A stretch of 9,635 nt of DNA from an uncultured Treponema sp. (lineage in GTDB: Bacteria; Spirochaetota; Spirochaetia; Treponematales; Treponemataceae): NCBI GenBank assembly GCA_937877535.1, contig CALFJF010000063.1, positions 1 through 9,635 on the forward strand, read 5' to 3'. This document shows positions 1 to 6,419 of the stretch, piece after piece; position 1 is the first letter of the stretch; each line of letters starts with the position of its first letter. Below the pieces are notes generated by a model. It was not told the DNA's origin, made no database searches, and was given only the letters and a program-made list of their open reading frames with translations. The position numbers and the translations under genes are program-made.

Positions 1-142
1 GGGACTCGGAGGCGTACATCGTCATAGCAACGCCCTTCAAGGTGTTCAGCTGCAACGCCAAATTTTCCCGCGCGGCAATTTCCCCTTTGATTTTGCCCGC
101 AATAATTTGCGCTCCCGCTTTATTCAAAAATTGCTCTGCCAT
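1..142 (-). CDS. Unidentified phage protein, N-terminal part only
   Basis: This minus-strand gene starts at an ATG (RC of 140-142) and runs off the left edge, so only about 47 N-terminal residues are seen, beginning MAEQFLNKAGAQIIAGKIKG. The start is supported by an AAGGAG ribosome site about 10 nt upstream. The visible part is Ala/Lys/Glu-rich and probably helical, with no signal peptide or recognisable motif. It follows the fibre gene by 43 nt on the same strand and is probably co-transcribed with it, which suggests a structural or morphogenesis role. That role is inferred from position only. I do not recognise the family. Confidence 0.7.
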   Translation of the reverse strand, partial: MAEQFLNKAGAQIIAGKIKGEIAARENLALQLNTLKGVAMTMYASES

Positions 143-185
143 TTTGAAAAATCTCCTTTTTATTTTTGTTGATAAATAAAATCCT

Positions 186-1244
186 TTAATTAAACATCGC
201 TTCGACTTCTACGGTTGAAAGCGGTACAATTCCAACCGTACCGCCCAAAACGTCCCATTTCATCAACGGTTCTTCATCGCTTCCCATATCTACGCAAGCA
301 ATATCAACGCCCGCCGCGTATTCTTTGCCCGCGCCTTCCACAAAATCGTCGGTAGTGGTAAACGAATCGCGCACGTTGTACAAGTCGCCGACTTCCACGT
401 CTTCCAGAGAAGGCAAATCGGCAAATTCCCGCGAACCTTCAAAGCGAAAAGCCGCGGACACTTTCACGCTTAAATCACTTAAATCATTATAGATTGACAC
501 GGCAAAATCGCGCACTGATTCAATTCCGCTGTTTGTTTGCGTGTCTAGCGTTTCTAGCGCGGATTTGATTTCATTATCGCTGTTTTCGCGCAATGTAGAT
601 TCTTGACTAATCGCAGAATACATATCGCGCGTTGCTGCCTCGCGCGTTTGCGTTTCTTCATCAATTTTTGCTTCAAGAGCAAGGTCTTTTTCTTTTCGCT
701 CTGTTTCTTCATCGGTGATTTTTTGATTGAGTGCTTCACTTTCCGCTGTCCGCGCCGTCGATTCCGACGTTATACGGGAAGAAAGCGCATTGTCTGCATT
801 TATGCGGTTTTGAATTTCCTCGTCTAAGCGCAAACCCACCGCCGAACCATCATCAAAAGCCGTGTCAATTCGCGCGTTCAATGCCGCGTCCGCGTTAATT
901 CGCGCCGTTTCTTCATCGTCTAAACGCTCGGATAAGTCATCGTCTGTATTTTTCCGCAACGCTCTTTCATTTTCAAATGCCACGTATAAGCCGCGATTGC
1001 TCACAGGATTCGCGCTATTTTCGTCCAGTGTTTCGTCAATCGAAAAATAGTCCCACACGCCAGGCGCGGGCGGTTCTGGCTCTGGTTCACTGTACGGAAT
1101 AATGCGCCCCGACGCTAAAAACCCTTTGAACTCTGCGATTGTCGGAAAATCGGCGGGGGTTATATTCTCCCCCGCTCTAAATTCTTCGCCCGTCTCACTT
1201 ACTTCAATCGTTACACCAGGGGCGACCACGTATCTATCATTCAT
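186..1244 (-). CDS. Phage fibre protein with coiled-coil shaft (tail or head fibre)
   Basis: A 352-aa protein, MNDRYVVAPG to EVEAMFN. A short N-terminal domain (about 1-50) is followed by a Pro/Glu hinge (SEPEPEPPAPG, about 52-62). Next comes the fibre motif SANPVSNRGLY (about 77-87), a form of the S.NPVQNKVI motif common in phage fibres. Residues 92-228 are heptad-like repeats about 18-22 residues long (pattern DEETARINADAALNARI), giving a highly charged shaft typical of trimeric coiled coils. Residues 267-335 form a C-terminal module (FRFEGSREFADLP, VGDLYNV, MKWDVLGG) that I have seen at the ends of Firmicutes-type phage fibres. The start at 1244 is chosen because GGAGG lies 8 nt upstream. 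An in-frame ATG at 1397 would add 51 residues that cross a terminator hairpin. The protein probably forms a trimeric appendage. Tail versus head fibre cannot be decided here. Confidence 0.8.
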   Translation of the reverse strand: MNDRYVVAPGVTIEVSETGEEFRAGENITPADFPTIAEFKGFLASGRIIPYSEPEPEPPAPGVWDYFSIDETLDENSANPVSNRGLYVAFENERALRKNTDDDLSERLDDEETARINADAALNARIDTAFDDGSAVGLRLDEEIQNRINADNALSSRITSESTARTAESEALNQKITDEETERKEKDLALEAKIDEETQTREAATRDMYSAISQESTLRENSDNEIKSALETLDTQTNSGIESVRDFAVSIYNDLSDLSVKVSAAFRFEGSREFADLPSLEDVEVGDLYNVRDSFTTTDDFVEGAGKEYAAGVDIACVDMGSDEEPLMKWDVLGGTVGIVPLSTVEVEAMFN

Positions 1245-1257
1245 TTTTTTTACCTCC

Positions 1258-1298
1258 AAAAAAAAGAGTAACGAACCCCGCAAAAAGTCCGTTACTCT
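1258..1298 (-). terminator. Terminator-like hairpin in the fibre gene leader
   Basis: On the minus strand, a 9-bp perfect stem (AGAGTAACG / CGTTACTCT, arms 1290-1298 and 1265-1273) is followed by eight T residues (RC of 1258-1265). The GGAGG ribosome site of the fibre gene comes immediately after. The shape is that of an intrinsic terminator. Because the nearest upstream gene is divergent, the hairpin lies in the leader of the fibre gene itself. It could be an attenuator or a barrier to read-through. Confidence 0.6.
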
Positions 1299-1465
1299 AA
1301 AGAACTTTTCGACATTGCCGCAAAATTCCAAAGGGGCGGAAAATTTGCGAGTGTCGCGCTTTCGGAAGTTCCCAAGCCGTTGTTTTACAAAAATCATTCA
1401 TCGAGGAGAAAATGCTCGCAATAACAATGTAAAAACAAAATTATTCTAAATGGCATTTTCCTTGC

Positions 1466-1516
1466 AACCTATCCCATAAACCACAAAAAAAATTTTTTTT
1501 ATGGGATAGGTTTTTT
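1466..1516 (+). terminator. 15-bp inverted repeat with T-run upstream of the gpW-like gene
   Basis: Perfect 15-bp arms (AACCTATCCCATAAA at 1466-1480, its reverse complement at 1498-1512) enclose a 17-nt loop. The arms and loop share a self-complementary A8T8 tract at 1485-1500. A run of T follows at 1511-1516. On the plus strand this is terminator-shaped, yet no plus-strand gene lies upstream. It sits about 40 nt before the gpW-like start codon, so it may be a leader attenuator, an operator, or an insulator between the divergent genes. A TATAAA at 1516-1521 could be a -10 box, but I see no good -35 box. Confidence 0.5.
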
Positions 1517-1556
1517 ATAAAAAGCGCAAGAAAATCAAAGTCGGAGATTAGAAAAC

Positions 1557-1859
1557 ATGGGAAGCAGACTAGAAGATATTGACGGCGTTTTAGAAGGCAA
1601 TAGCCTTGACTGGAAAATCATTTTAGACAATGACCGCATTTTATTGCGGGAAATTGACAAAGCGATAATTTCACTTTCACGCGACGCGGGCGGCGTTACG
1701 GAATACACGATAGACACGGGGCAAAGCCGCCAAACCGTCAAACGAAGCGATTTAGCGTCTTTAATGAATCAGCGGCGCGCACTTTTGAATGAAATCGCAA
1801 CAATCGAACGCGAATTATACGGCAATAGCGGGTTTAATTATTCCGCGATTAGGTGGTAA
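1557..1859 (+). CDS. gpW-like head-to-tail joining protein
   Basis: A 100-aa protein. Residues about 49-91 (EYTIDTGQSRQTVKRSDLAS, then MNQRRALLNEIATIERELYG) match the gpW pattern: a short beta hairpin carrying a tyrosine and TG-type turn, followed by a long helix with Arg/Glu. Lambda gpW is 68 aa. The extra N-terminal stretch of about 30 residues is not explained. gpW-family proteins fill the portal channel after DNA packaging and form the site where the tail attaches. GGAG at 1543-1546 supports the ATG at 1557. The stop lies 2 nt before the portal ATG, so the two are translated as a pair, and gpW-portal adjacency is the lambda order. Both are on the plus strand, opposite to the terminase genes. 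Confidence 0.7.
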   Translation: MGSRLEDIDGVLEGNSLDWKIILDNDRILLREIDKAIISLSRDAGGVTEYTIDTGQSRQTVKRSDLASLMNQRRALLNEIATIERELYGNSGFNYSAIRW

Positions 1860-1861
1860 TT

Positions 1862-3499
1862 ATGAAAAAAACACAATCAAAAAAAACAGTAGAAAAAACA
1901 GCAAAAAACTACGGCAACTATTTAGTTTCTCTGATTCCAGACGTAAAAGCATTATGGAACGGCGACAAATTTCAAGGTTCAATCGGTTTCACACCAGAAA
2001 CGGAATACGTGGACTATTGGACACTCCGCAAGCGTTCGCTCGATTTATTCCGAAAAAACATCTACGCAAAAGGAATCATTCGCCGCCTTTTGTGGAACGA
2101 AATCCACACGGGTCTTGTTGCCACGCCCACGCCGATAGCCTCGGAAATCTGGCGCGATGTGGACGATATGCAAAGCGCGGAAAAAGCCGTAACCGCCGCG
2201 GGAAAAATTGCGTCCGCGTTTGATTTGTACGCTTCCACGCCCGCCGTTTTTGACTGGAACAAAAAGCGCACTTTTGGCGAGTTTCAAGAATTAGTCAGAT
2301 TTGAATCTTTGATTTGCGGAGACGGCATTATCATTTCACGAATCGACGAAAAAACGAATTTACCGCGCTGGCAATGGGTCAACGGTAACCACATTCGCAC
2401 CCCGCTCAATGTTTCACTCACAAACGGCAATTTTATAAAGCACGGCGTAGAGTTCAACAAATACGGAAAAAAAGTCGCATTTCATATCAAAAGCGAAATC
2501 AACGGGCAAAGCGTTTACGAGCGCATTCCAACCCGCGCCAATCACAGCGGGCGGCTTATTGCCTGGATGGTGTACGGCTCTGAAACACTGCTTGACGACG
2601 TGCGCGGCGAGCCATTTCTTGCCGATACGCTTTATATGCTCAAAGACATTGACCGCTACAGAGACGCAGAAACGCGCGCGGCGGTTATAAACGCGGTTCT
2701 GGCATTTGTCAGAAAGCGCGGGAAAAACGAAATCGCGCGGGGGCGACCTAGCATGGGCGGCGGACGGTTAAAAGGCGGGCAAAACGGGCCTGTGGGAGGC
2801 ATTGGCGCGACCGTTGAAGACGACGAAGACATCGGCGGTATTGATATGTTTAAGCCTGGTATGTGGTACGACGCACCAGAAGGCGGCTCAATCGAATCGT
2901 TTAACACGCAACGCCCTAATACCAATTTTGGCACATTTGAAGACGTGATTATTTCCGCGCTCGCATGGAGTCACGGCTTACCGCCTGAAATCTTGAAACT
3001 CAAATTCGGAAACAACTATTCAGCGTCACGGCAAGCAGATAACGAATTTCGTGTATACCTCGGACACCGCAACCAAAAAAATGCGAACGATTTTTGTAAA
3101 AACATCTATTCGCAATGGCTTCGTTGCGCGGCAATCAATGGCGATTTGCACCTTGACGGCTACGTGCAAGCGTTAGCGGCGGGAGAGTGGAAAACGTGCG
3201 CGGCATGGGAAAAATGCGCATGGAACGGCTTAAACCGCCCCGCCGTCGATAGACTCAAAGAGGTTACGGCAAGTCAAAAAGCATTGGATTCGCTTTTAAC
3301 CACGTATGACATCGAGGCTAGAAGAATGAGCGGCTTAGGAATTGCACAAGTCATTCAAACGCAAAAGCGTGAGCGCGATTTAATGAAAATGGCGGGTCTT
3401 ACCCCACACGAAGACGAAGACAATAACGGCTTACCCGCGTACACGCGCGAAGAAACCGAAAACGAAGAATCTGAAAGCGAAAGCCAAAACGAAGAATAA
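1862..3499 (+). CDS. Phage portal protein, lambda gpB type
   Basis: A 545-aa protein (lambda gpB is 533 aa). Diagnostic parts include the mid-protein helix pair LYMLKDIDRYRDAETRAAVI (about 258-277), then PGMWYDAPEGGSIESFNTQRPNTNFGTF (about 335-360). These are followed by the portal clip/stem segment ending in PPEILKLKFGNNYSASRQADNEFR, and by the C-terminal GLNRPAVDRLKEVTAS block. Twelve copies would form the ring through which DNA enters and leaves the capsid. The ATG at 1862 is preferred because AGGTGG lies 5 nt upstream. An in-frame GTG at 1853 would add three residues and overlap gpW. The C-terminus is an acidic tail rich in Glu, Asn and Ser. No protease or capsid gene follows; a terminator comes next, which is unlike lambda. 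Confidence 0.93.
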   Translation: MKKTQSKKTVEKTAKNYGNYLVSLIPDVKALWNGDKFQGSIGFTPETEYVDYWTLRKRSLDLFRKNIYAKGIIRRLLWNEIHTGLVATPTPIASEIWRDVDDMQSAEKAVTAAGKIASAFDLYASTPAVFDWNKKRTFGEFQELVRFESLICGDGIIISRIDEKTNLPRWQWVNGNHIRTPLNVSLTNGNFIKHGVEFNKYGKKVAFHIKSEINGQSVYERIPTRANHSGRLIAWMVYGSETLLDDVRGEPFLADTLYMLKDIDRYRDAETRAAVINAVLAFVRKRGKNEIARGRPSMGGGRLKGGQNGPVGGIGATVEDDEDIGGIDMFKPGMWYDAPEGGSIESFNTQRPNTNFGTFEDVIISALAWSHGLPPEILKLKFGNNYSASRQADNEFRVYLGHRNQKNANDFCKNIYSQWLRCAAINGDLHLDGYVQALAAGEWKTCAAWEKCAWNGLNRPAVDRLKEVTASQKALDSLLTTYDIEARRMSGLGIAQVIQTQKRERDLMKMAGLTPHEDEDNNGLPAYTREETENEESESESQNEE

Positions 3500-3509
3500 A
3501 GCAAACGAA

Positions 3510-3541
3510 TGAACTTCTAACGTTAGAAGTTCATTTTTTTT
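3510..3541 (+). terminator. Palindromic intrinsic terminator of the gpW-portal unit
   Basis: A 24-bp perfect palindrome at 3510-3533 (half-site TGAACTTCTAAC) is followed by eight T residues (3534-3541), 10 nt after the portal stop. It would fold as a stem with a small central loop and end the plus-strand transcript. Its core of 18 bases recurs inside the terS-like gene (see 9138-9155). Confidence 0.85.
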
Positions 3542-3546
3542 GTGGT

Positions 3547-3645
3547 GTTACAGAAAATATGCGGGGAGCGGTGGTTGAGTAGGTTTCACAGAAACCGTAT
3601 CGAAACCACCGCATATTGCTTACAGACCCGCATACATTTTGTAAC
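3547..3645. repeat. 99-bp palindromic repeat element, copy 1 (MITE/REP-like)
   Basis: Terminal inverted repeats of 19 bp match at 16 positions (GTTACAGAAAATATGCGGG at 3547-3565 against the reverse complement of 3627-3645). Inside is a hairpin with a 9-bp outer stem (GCGGTGGTT 3568-3576 / AACCACCGC 3604-3612) and a 6-bp inner stem (GGTTTC/GAAACC). The internal loop has GAGTA on one side and GTATCGA on the other. The GTTGAGTAG...CGTATCGAAAC layout resembles dispersed palindromic repeats that I recall from many bacterial genomes, especially Actinobacteria. The element encodes nothing. I see no clear target duplication. A related inverted copy lies at 6635-6771. Confidence 0.8.
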
Positions 3646-3676
3646 ATCTCCCATTTTTTTTTGTCAAAAATGAGCC

Positions 3677-3704
3677 AAAAAAACAAACGGCGGGAATTAC
3701 CGCC
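3677..3704 (-). terminator. Intrinsic terminator of terL
   Basis: On the minus strand, a GGCGG/CCGCC stem (3689-3704, 6-nt loop) is followed by a T-rich tract (GTTTGTTTTTTT) about 34 nt after the terL stop codon. It ends the terL transcript before it meets the convergent portal unit. Confidence 0.75.
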
Positions 3705-3737
3705 AAAAGAAAAAAACGCACAATCTGCAAGAATCTT

Positions 3738-5729
3738 TTATACAAAATATCTAAATTCGTTTTGCGCGGCAAATTCCCAAAAATCCGACCAGGATAGCGC
3801 GGGAAGTCCGAGCATTGAGCGGCAAACATCATCAACAAAAATTTCAAGAGCTGCCCAATTATACACGCACGTATCAAACGCATGATTTGCCGCGCCAAAT
3901 TTACACCGCCACCGCGTGCGAATCCATTGCCCCGTCAATTTGTCGATTTCTTCGATTTTTTCCTCTGCCTCGTACATCGCAAAATAATCATCTCCAAAGT
4001 CTTCGGGAAAATTCGGATACCAATTCGGTTGCATTTTGCCATCTGCCCAAAATGAACCGTTCATTATTGCCGAAATACGGTCTTTTAGTTTTCCCGTGTT
4101 GATATGATACGCAACGGGTAAACCGATTCGTTCGATTGTAGCGCGCGAAAATTCGATATACGTCTCCCCGTCTTTTATCCAGTCGCGCCCTTTACACGCA
4201 TACACCCCGCCCGACGAATATTGTTGCACAAACGAATACACAAAATTCGTGTAATGCCCTGAATCAATAAGCGTGATTGCGATTCGATACCGTGTGTTTT
4301 TTTCGTCTGAAAAAACGCCGTTGTCAATCAGGTTGCCCAATTCGTCCCACGGACCGCCGAATTGCTCGGTATCTCCCTCAATAAAGCGAAAATCAACGCG
4401 CCAATTTCTGCCCCCCTCTGTCCAACCAACAATGTCCACAAATAAGCCGTTTTTTTGCACGTCTACCGCGCACGTTAAAAGCAGAATTTCGCTTCCCACA
4501 TCGCGCACACAAAGCGCATTCGGAATTGTATTTCTGGCAAAGCCAAACCGTCGGAATCGAATCGCTTTTTCTCGCAAAATTGATTCGTGACGGTCCTCAA
4601 ACGTCAAACCTTGTTTCAGATTTCTAAAAACTTTGTAAGCGTCGCGGTCTTTTACGCGGTTTTTGGCAATGTCCCAACACCCCGCCCACTCAACAACGTA
4701 GTCTTCCCATGAGTACATTCCCGGCGGGTTATAGAGCGCGGTCAAATGATACGATTCTGTACGCGGGTCAGGGTTTTCGTTTTCGCTCACCCATTGCCCG
4801 CGCGGTATGATTTCCGATTTGTCATAGTTTTTCATTAAACCGCCGCAATGCGGACATTTATATGCAACCGTTGAAAGAATCGGATTCGCGTTTTCGTCAT
4901 TTTCCCACACAATACCGCCGATTTTTTTTGTTTTATCGTCTTTATCCCATATTGCCCATTCTAATTTTTGAAACGTTCCGCAAAATTTACAAGGCACTTG
5001 AAAATATTTTTTTGTACCGCGTTCAAAAAGCCGTTCGATTGTGCTTGTTCGCTTTTCGGTGGGAGTTGAGCCGATATATAATTTTGACGTGTTTTTATAA
5101 GCGTCCAATCGTCCGAGCGCAAGGCGGTAAACATCGCCCTCCCCTTTTATTGAACGCGCCATGCCGTCCGCTTCGTCAACTAGTTCAATTTTATACGAGA
5201 AATTTCTAAAGCGATTCCCGCTATTCGCGCCCACGCTATGCAAATATCCGCCTGGATATTCTTTTGAAAGCGCGGTGTCCCCCGTATTTTTTGAACCTTT
5301 TGCTTTTTTTGCTTGCGAGCGAATCAAAGAGCGGAGCGAACAATTATCAATCGCAGGGTCTATTTTTAATTCCATCGCTTTACGCGCCATTTTTTCATCT
5401 GGCAAAATGTAGAGTTGCGGGGAGGGGCAAGCACCTATATAATACATCATAACACTTTCCAAAATTCCCGTAGTCGCCCCAATTTGATTGCCCTTCATCA
5501 AAAAAACTTGTTGCGTTGGAGAATCTGGCGCAAATTGGTCTACGATTTCCCTGAAATACGGAAATTTCGCATACGAAAACCGACCAGGAAACGGAGAAAG
5601 TGAGCGGTCAATATATCGCACCCGCTCAATATATTCGCTCGGTTTTTCATACACGCGCCTAGCAACAATTTTTGAAAGTCCATCTAAAAGAAATTCAATA
5701 TCGCTTTTTATAATTTCTACACTTTGCAT
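3738..5729 (-). CDS. Phage terminase large subunit, GpA family
   Basis: A 663-aa protein (lambda gpA is 641 aa). The N-terminal ATPase has a Walker A-like KGNQIGATT (79-87), a Walker B KIELVDEAD with D185-E186, and a coupling motif LYIGSTP (217-223). An inserted zinc-ribbon-like pair of CxxC motifs follows (C247/C250 and C292/C295). The C-terminal nuclease carries the expected acidic residues: D423 in CAVDVQKNG, D489 in TLIDSGHYTN, and D619 in NHAFDTCVY. The enzyme cuts concatemeric phage DNA at the packaging site and drives it into the prohead through the portal. All key motifs look intact. The ATG at 5729 has no Shine-Dalgarno sequence; the leader is A/T-rich with a promoter close by. The gene is opposite to gpW-portal and lies, with hicAB, between two inverted repeat elements. 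Confidence 0.95.
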   Translation of the reverse strand: MQSVEIIKSDIEFLLDGLSKIVARRVYEKPSEYIERVRYIDRSLSPFPGRFSYAKFPYFREIVDQFAPDSPTQQVFLMKGNQIGATTGILESVMMYYIGACPSPQLYILPDEKMARKAMELKIDPAIDNCSLRSLIRSQAKKAKGSKNTGDTALSKEYPGGYLHSVGANSGNRFRNFSYKIELVDEADGMARSIKGEGDVYRLALGRLDAYKNTSKLYIGSTPTEKRTSTIERLFERGTKKYFQVPCKFCGTFQKLEWAIWDKDDKTKKIGGIVWENDENANPILSTVAYKCPHCGGLMKNYDKSEIIPRGQWVSENENPDPRTESYHLTALYNPPGMYSWEDYVVEWAGCWDIAKNRVKDRDAYKVFRNLKQGLTFEDRHESILREKAIRFRRFGFARNTIPNALCVRDVGSEILLLTCAVDVQKNGLFVDIVGWTEGGRNWRVDFRFIEGDTEQFGGPWDELGNLIDNGVFSDEKNTRYRIAITLIDSGHYTNFVYSFVQQYSSGGVYACKGRDWIKDGETYIEFSRATIERIGLPVAYHINTGKLKDRISAIMNGSFWADGKMQPNWYPNFPEDFGDDYFAMYEAEEKIEEIDKLTGQWIRTRWRCKFGAANHAFDTCVYNWAALEIFVDDVCRSMLGLPALSWSDFWEFAAQNEFRYFV

Positions 5730-5739
5730 TATATTTTAA

Positions 5740-5769
5740 TTTATATCACATTTTTTTGATTTGTGTCAT
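5740..5769 (-). promoter_or_regulatory. Putative terL promoter giving a near-leaderless mRNA
   Basis: On the minus strand, ATGACA (RC of 5764-5769, one mismatch to TTGACA) is followed after 18 nt by TGA-TATAAA (-10 at 5740-5745, with an extended -10 TG). A start about 7 nt downstream would fall near 5733, leaving only a few bases before the ATG at 5729. That fits the missing ribosome site. This is predicted from sequence only. Confidence 0.5.
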
Positions 5770-5785
5770 TTTTTTTCGGTGATTC

Positions 5786-5812
5786 CAACTTTCCGAAATT
5801 TTCGGACAGTTG
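5786..5812. promoter_or_regulatory. 27-bp dyad between hicB and the terL promoter
   Basis: CAACTTTCCGAAA, one central base, then TTTCGGACAGTTG: 13-bp arms with 12 matches. No T-run follows on either strand, so it does not look like a terminator. It lies just upstream of the putative terL -35 box and behind hicB, and could be an operator bound by a phage or host regulator. HicB itself is possible but its DNA-binding tail appears short. Confidence 0.45.
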
Positions 5813-5829
5813 CTTACAAATGTATTTGC

Positions 5830-6150
5830 TTACTGTAAAAGCCATGCGGGAAGCGATACACTTTTTTGCACCGCTTTTGAATCTGTTTTTGCGCGATATT
5901 TTATTGTGTCCGCGCTTATGAGCGATAAAACGTCCACGTCTGTATGCTCAATTTGATTTTGTGGGCGCGGCGCGGGAATTGAAAGCGATTCGTCTTCCGC
6001 AACGCAAAGCCATGCACAAAGCGCATCTTTCATCTGTTCTAGCGCGTCTGAAAAATCCTTGCCCGTTGTAACACACCCGTCAAGGTCTGGAACTCTTGCG
6101 AAAACCTTGCCGTTTTCTTCCCGAAAAACCGCCGTAAATGTATATTTCAT
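5830..6150 (-). CDS. hicB: HicB-like antitoxin, short C-terminus
   Basis: A 106-aa protein. The N-terminal half (MKYTFTAVFREENGKVFARV, PDLDGCVTTGKDFSDALEQM) is the HicB partial RNase H fold that covers the HicA active site. The C-terminus KSVSLPAWLLQ resembles only the first strand and turn of the usual ribbon-helix-helix tail (typically TIPAWLNELA followed by two helices). The stop comes right after, so the DNA-binding part looks truncated. The protein should still neutralise toxin, but autoregulation may be lost or shared with another factor. Its ATG overlaps the hicA stop by 4 nt (ATGA) and has a GGGGGAG ribosome site inside hicA, so the two are translationally coupled. Confidence 0.85.
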   Translation of the reverse strand: MKYTFTAVFREENGKVFARVPDLDGCVTTGKDFSDALEQMKDALCAWLCVAEDESLSIPAPRPQNQIEHTDVDVLSLISADTIKYRAKTDSKAVQKSVSLPAWLLQ

Positions 6151-6332
6151 TTCTCCCCCTGTTTGATTTCTTTGATAATGTAGCGTAAATCGCTTTCGTC
6201 AAAATCGTGTCTTTTTAGCGGAATAAGACGCTTTTTCTCTGCATGAAAAAATATATCGTGATTTGCCCCGTGCCTCTTAAAAAGATATCCCGCCTTTTCA
6301 AGTTCATTGATTGCCCGCGCCCGTGCGTTCAT
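6147..6332 (-). CDS. hicA: HicA-like mRNA interferase toxin
   Basis: A 61-aa protein, the normal size for HicA. It has the double-stranded-RNA-binding-like fold pattern: an N-terminal helix (INELEKAGYLFKR), the catalytic His in GANHDIF (H25, usually GSH or GGSH), then LIPLKRHDFDESDLRYIIKEI. HicA toxins cut mRNAs in the ribosome and slow growth until HicB binds them. The start at 6332 has AAGGGG six nt upstream. The toxin-first order and ATGA overlap with hicB are standard. Sitting between phage packaging genes, the pair probably stabilises the prophage or blocks competing phages; that role is inferred. Confidence 0.88.
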   Translation of the reverse strand: MNARARAINELEKAGYLFKRHGANHDIFFHAEKKRLIPLKRHDFDESDLRYIIKEIKQGEK

Positions 6333-6343
6333 GGTTGCCCCTT

Positions 6344-6364
6344 AAAATTATTTTATATAATTTT
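6344..6364. promoter_or_regulatory. A/T-rich dyad over the hicA promoter
   Basis: AAAATTAT (6344-6351), TTTAT, ATAATTTT (6357-6364): perfect 8-bp arms. The dyad overlaps the predicted hicA -10 box and a plus-strand TATAAT at 6356-6361, so a bound protein could control both directions. It is a candidate operator for HicAB autoregulation, but low-complexity A/T sequence makes chance dyads likely. Confidence 0.35.
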
Positions 6365-6378
6365 GTGCAATAAATCAA
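6350..6378 (-). promoter_or_regulatory. Putative hicAB promoter
   Basis: On the minus strand, TTGATT (RC of 6373-6378) and TAAAAT (RC of 6350-6355) are separated by 17 nt. The start would fall near 6343, directly before the hicA ribosome site (6338-6343). It begins just after the minus-strand terminator at 6377-6419, which would separate hicAB from the upstream operon. Confidence 0.4.
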
Positions 6379-6419
6379 AAAAAAATGCGCGTGGACTTCC
6401 AACGGATTATTCCACGCGC
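6377..6419 (-). terminator. Intrinsic terminator of the terS operon
   Basis: On the minus strand, a 9-bp perfect stem (GCGCGTGGA / TCCACGCGC, arms 6411-6419 and 6387-6395) with a 15-nt loop is followed by A and nine T residues. It would stop transcripts reading out of the operon at 6778-9364 before hicAB. The same hairpin on the plus strand could be the first stem of the structured RNA described for this region. Confidence 0.75.

Noticed and set aside
1245..1397. Upstream ATG at 1397 extending the fibre protein by 51 residues
   Set aside because: The extension crosses a terminator hairpin, is basic and unlike the acidic fibre, and the ATG at 1244 has a perfect GGAGG at good spacing.
1853..1861. 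GTG at 1853 as portal start
   Set aside because: AGGTGG lies at the right distance for the ATG at 1862, and the GTG would overlap the ribosome site and the gpW end.
3815..5739. Several plus-strand frames of 60-115 codons opposite terL
   Set aside because: They are antisense shadows of an intact terminase gene, lack ribosome sites, and give low-complexity peptides.
5729..5850. Frameshift that would restore a full HicB tail
   Set aside because: The +1 frame after the stop is open for about 35 codons but its sequence does not look like ribbon-helix-helix helices.
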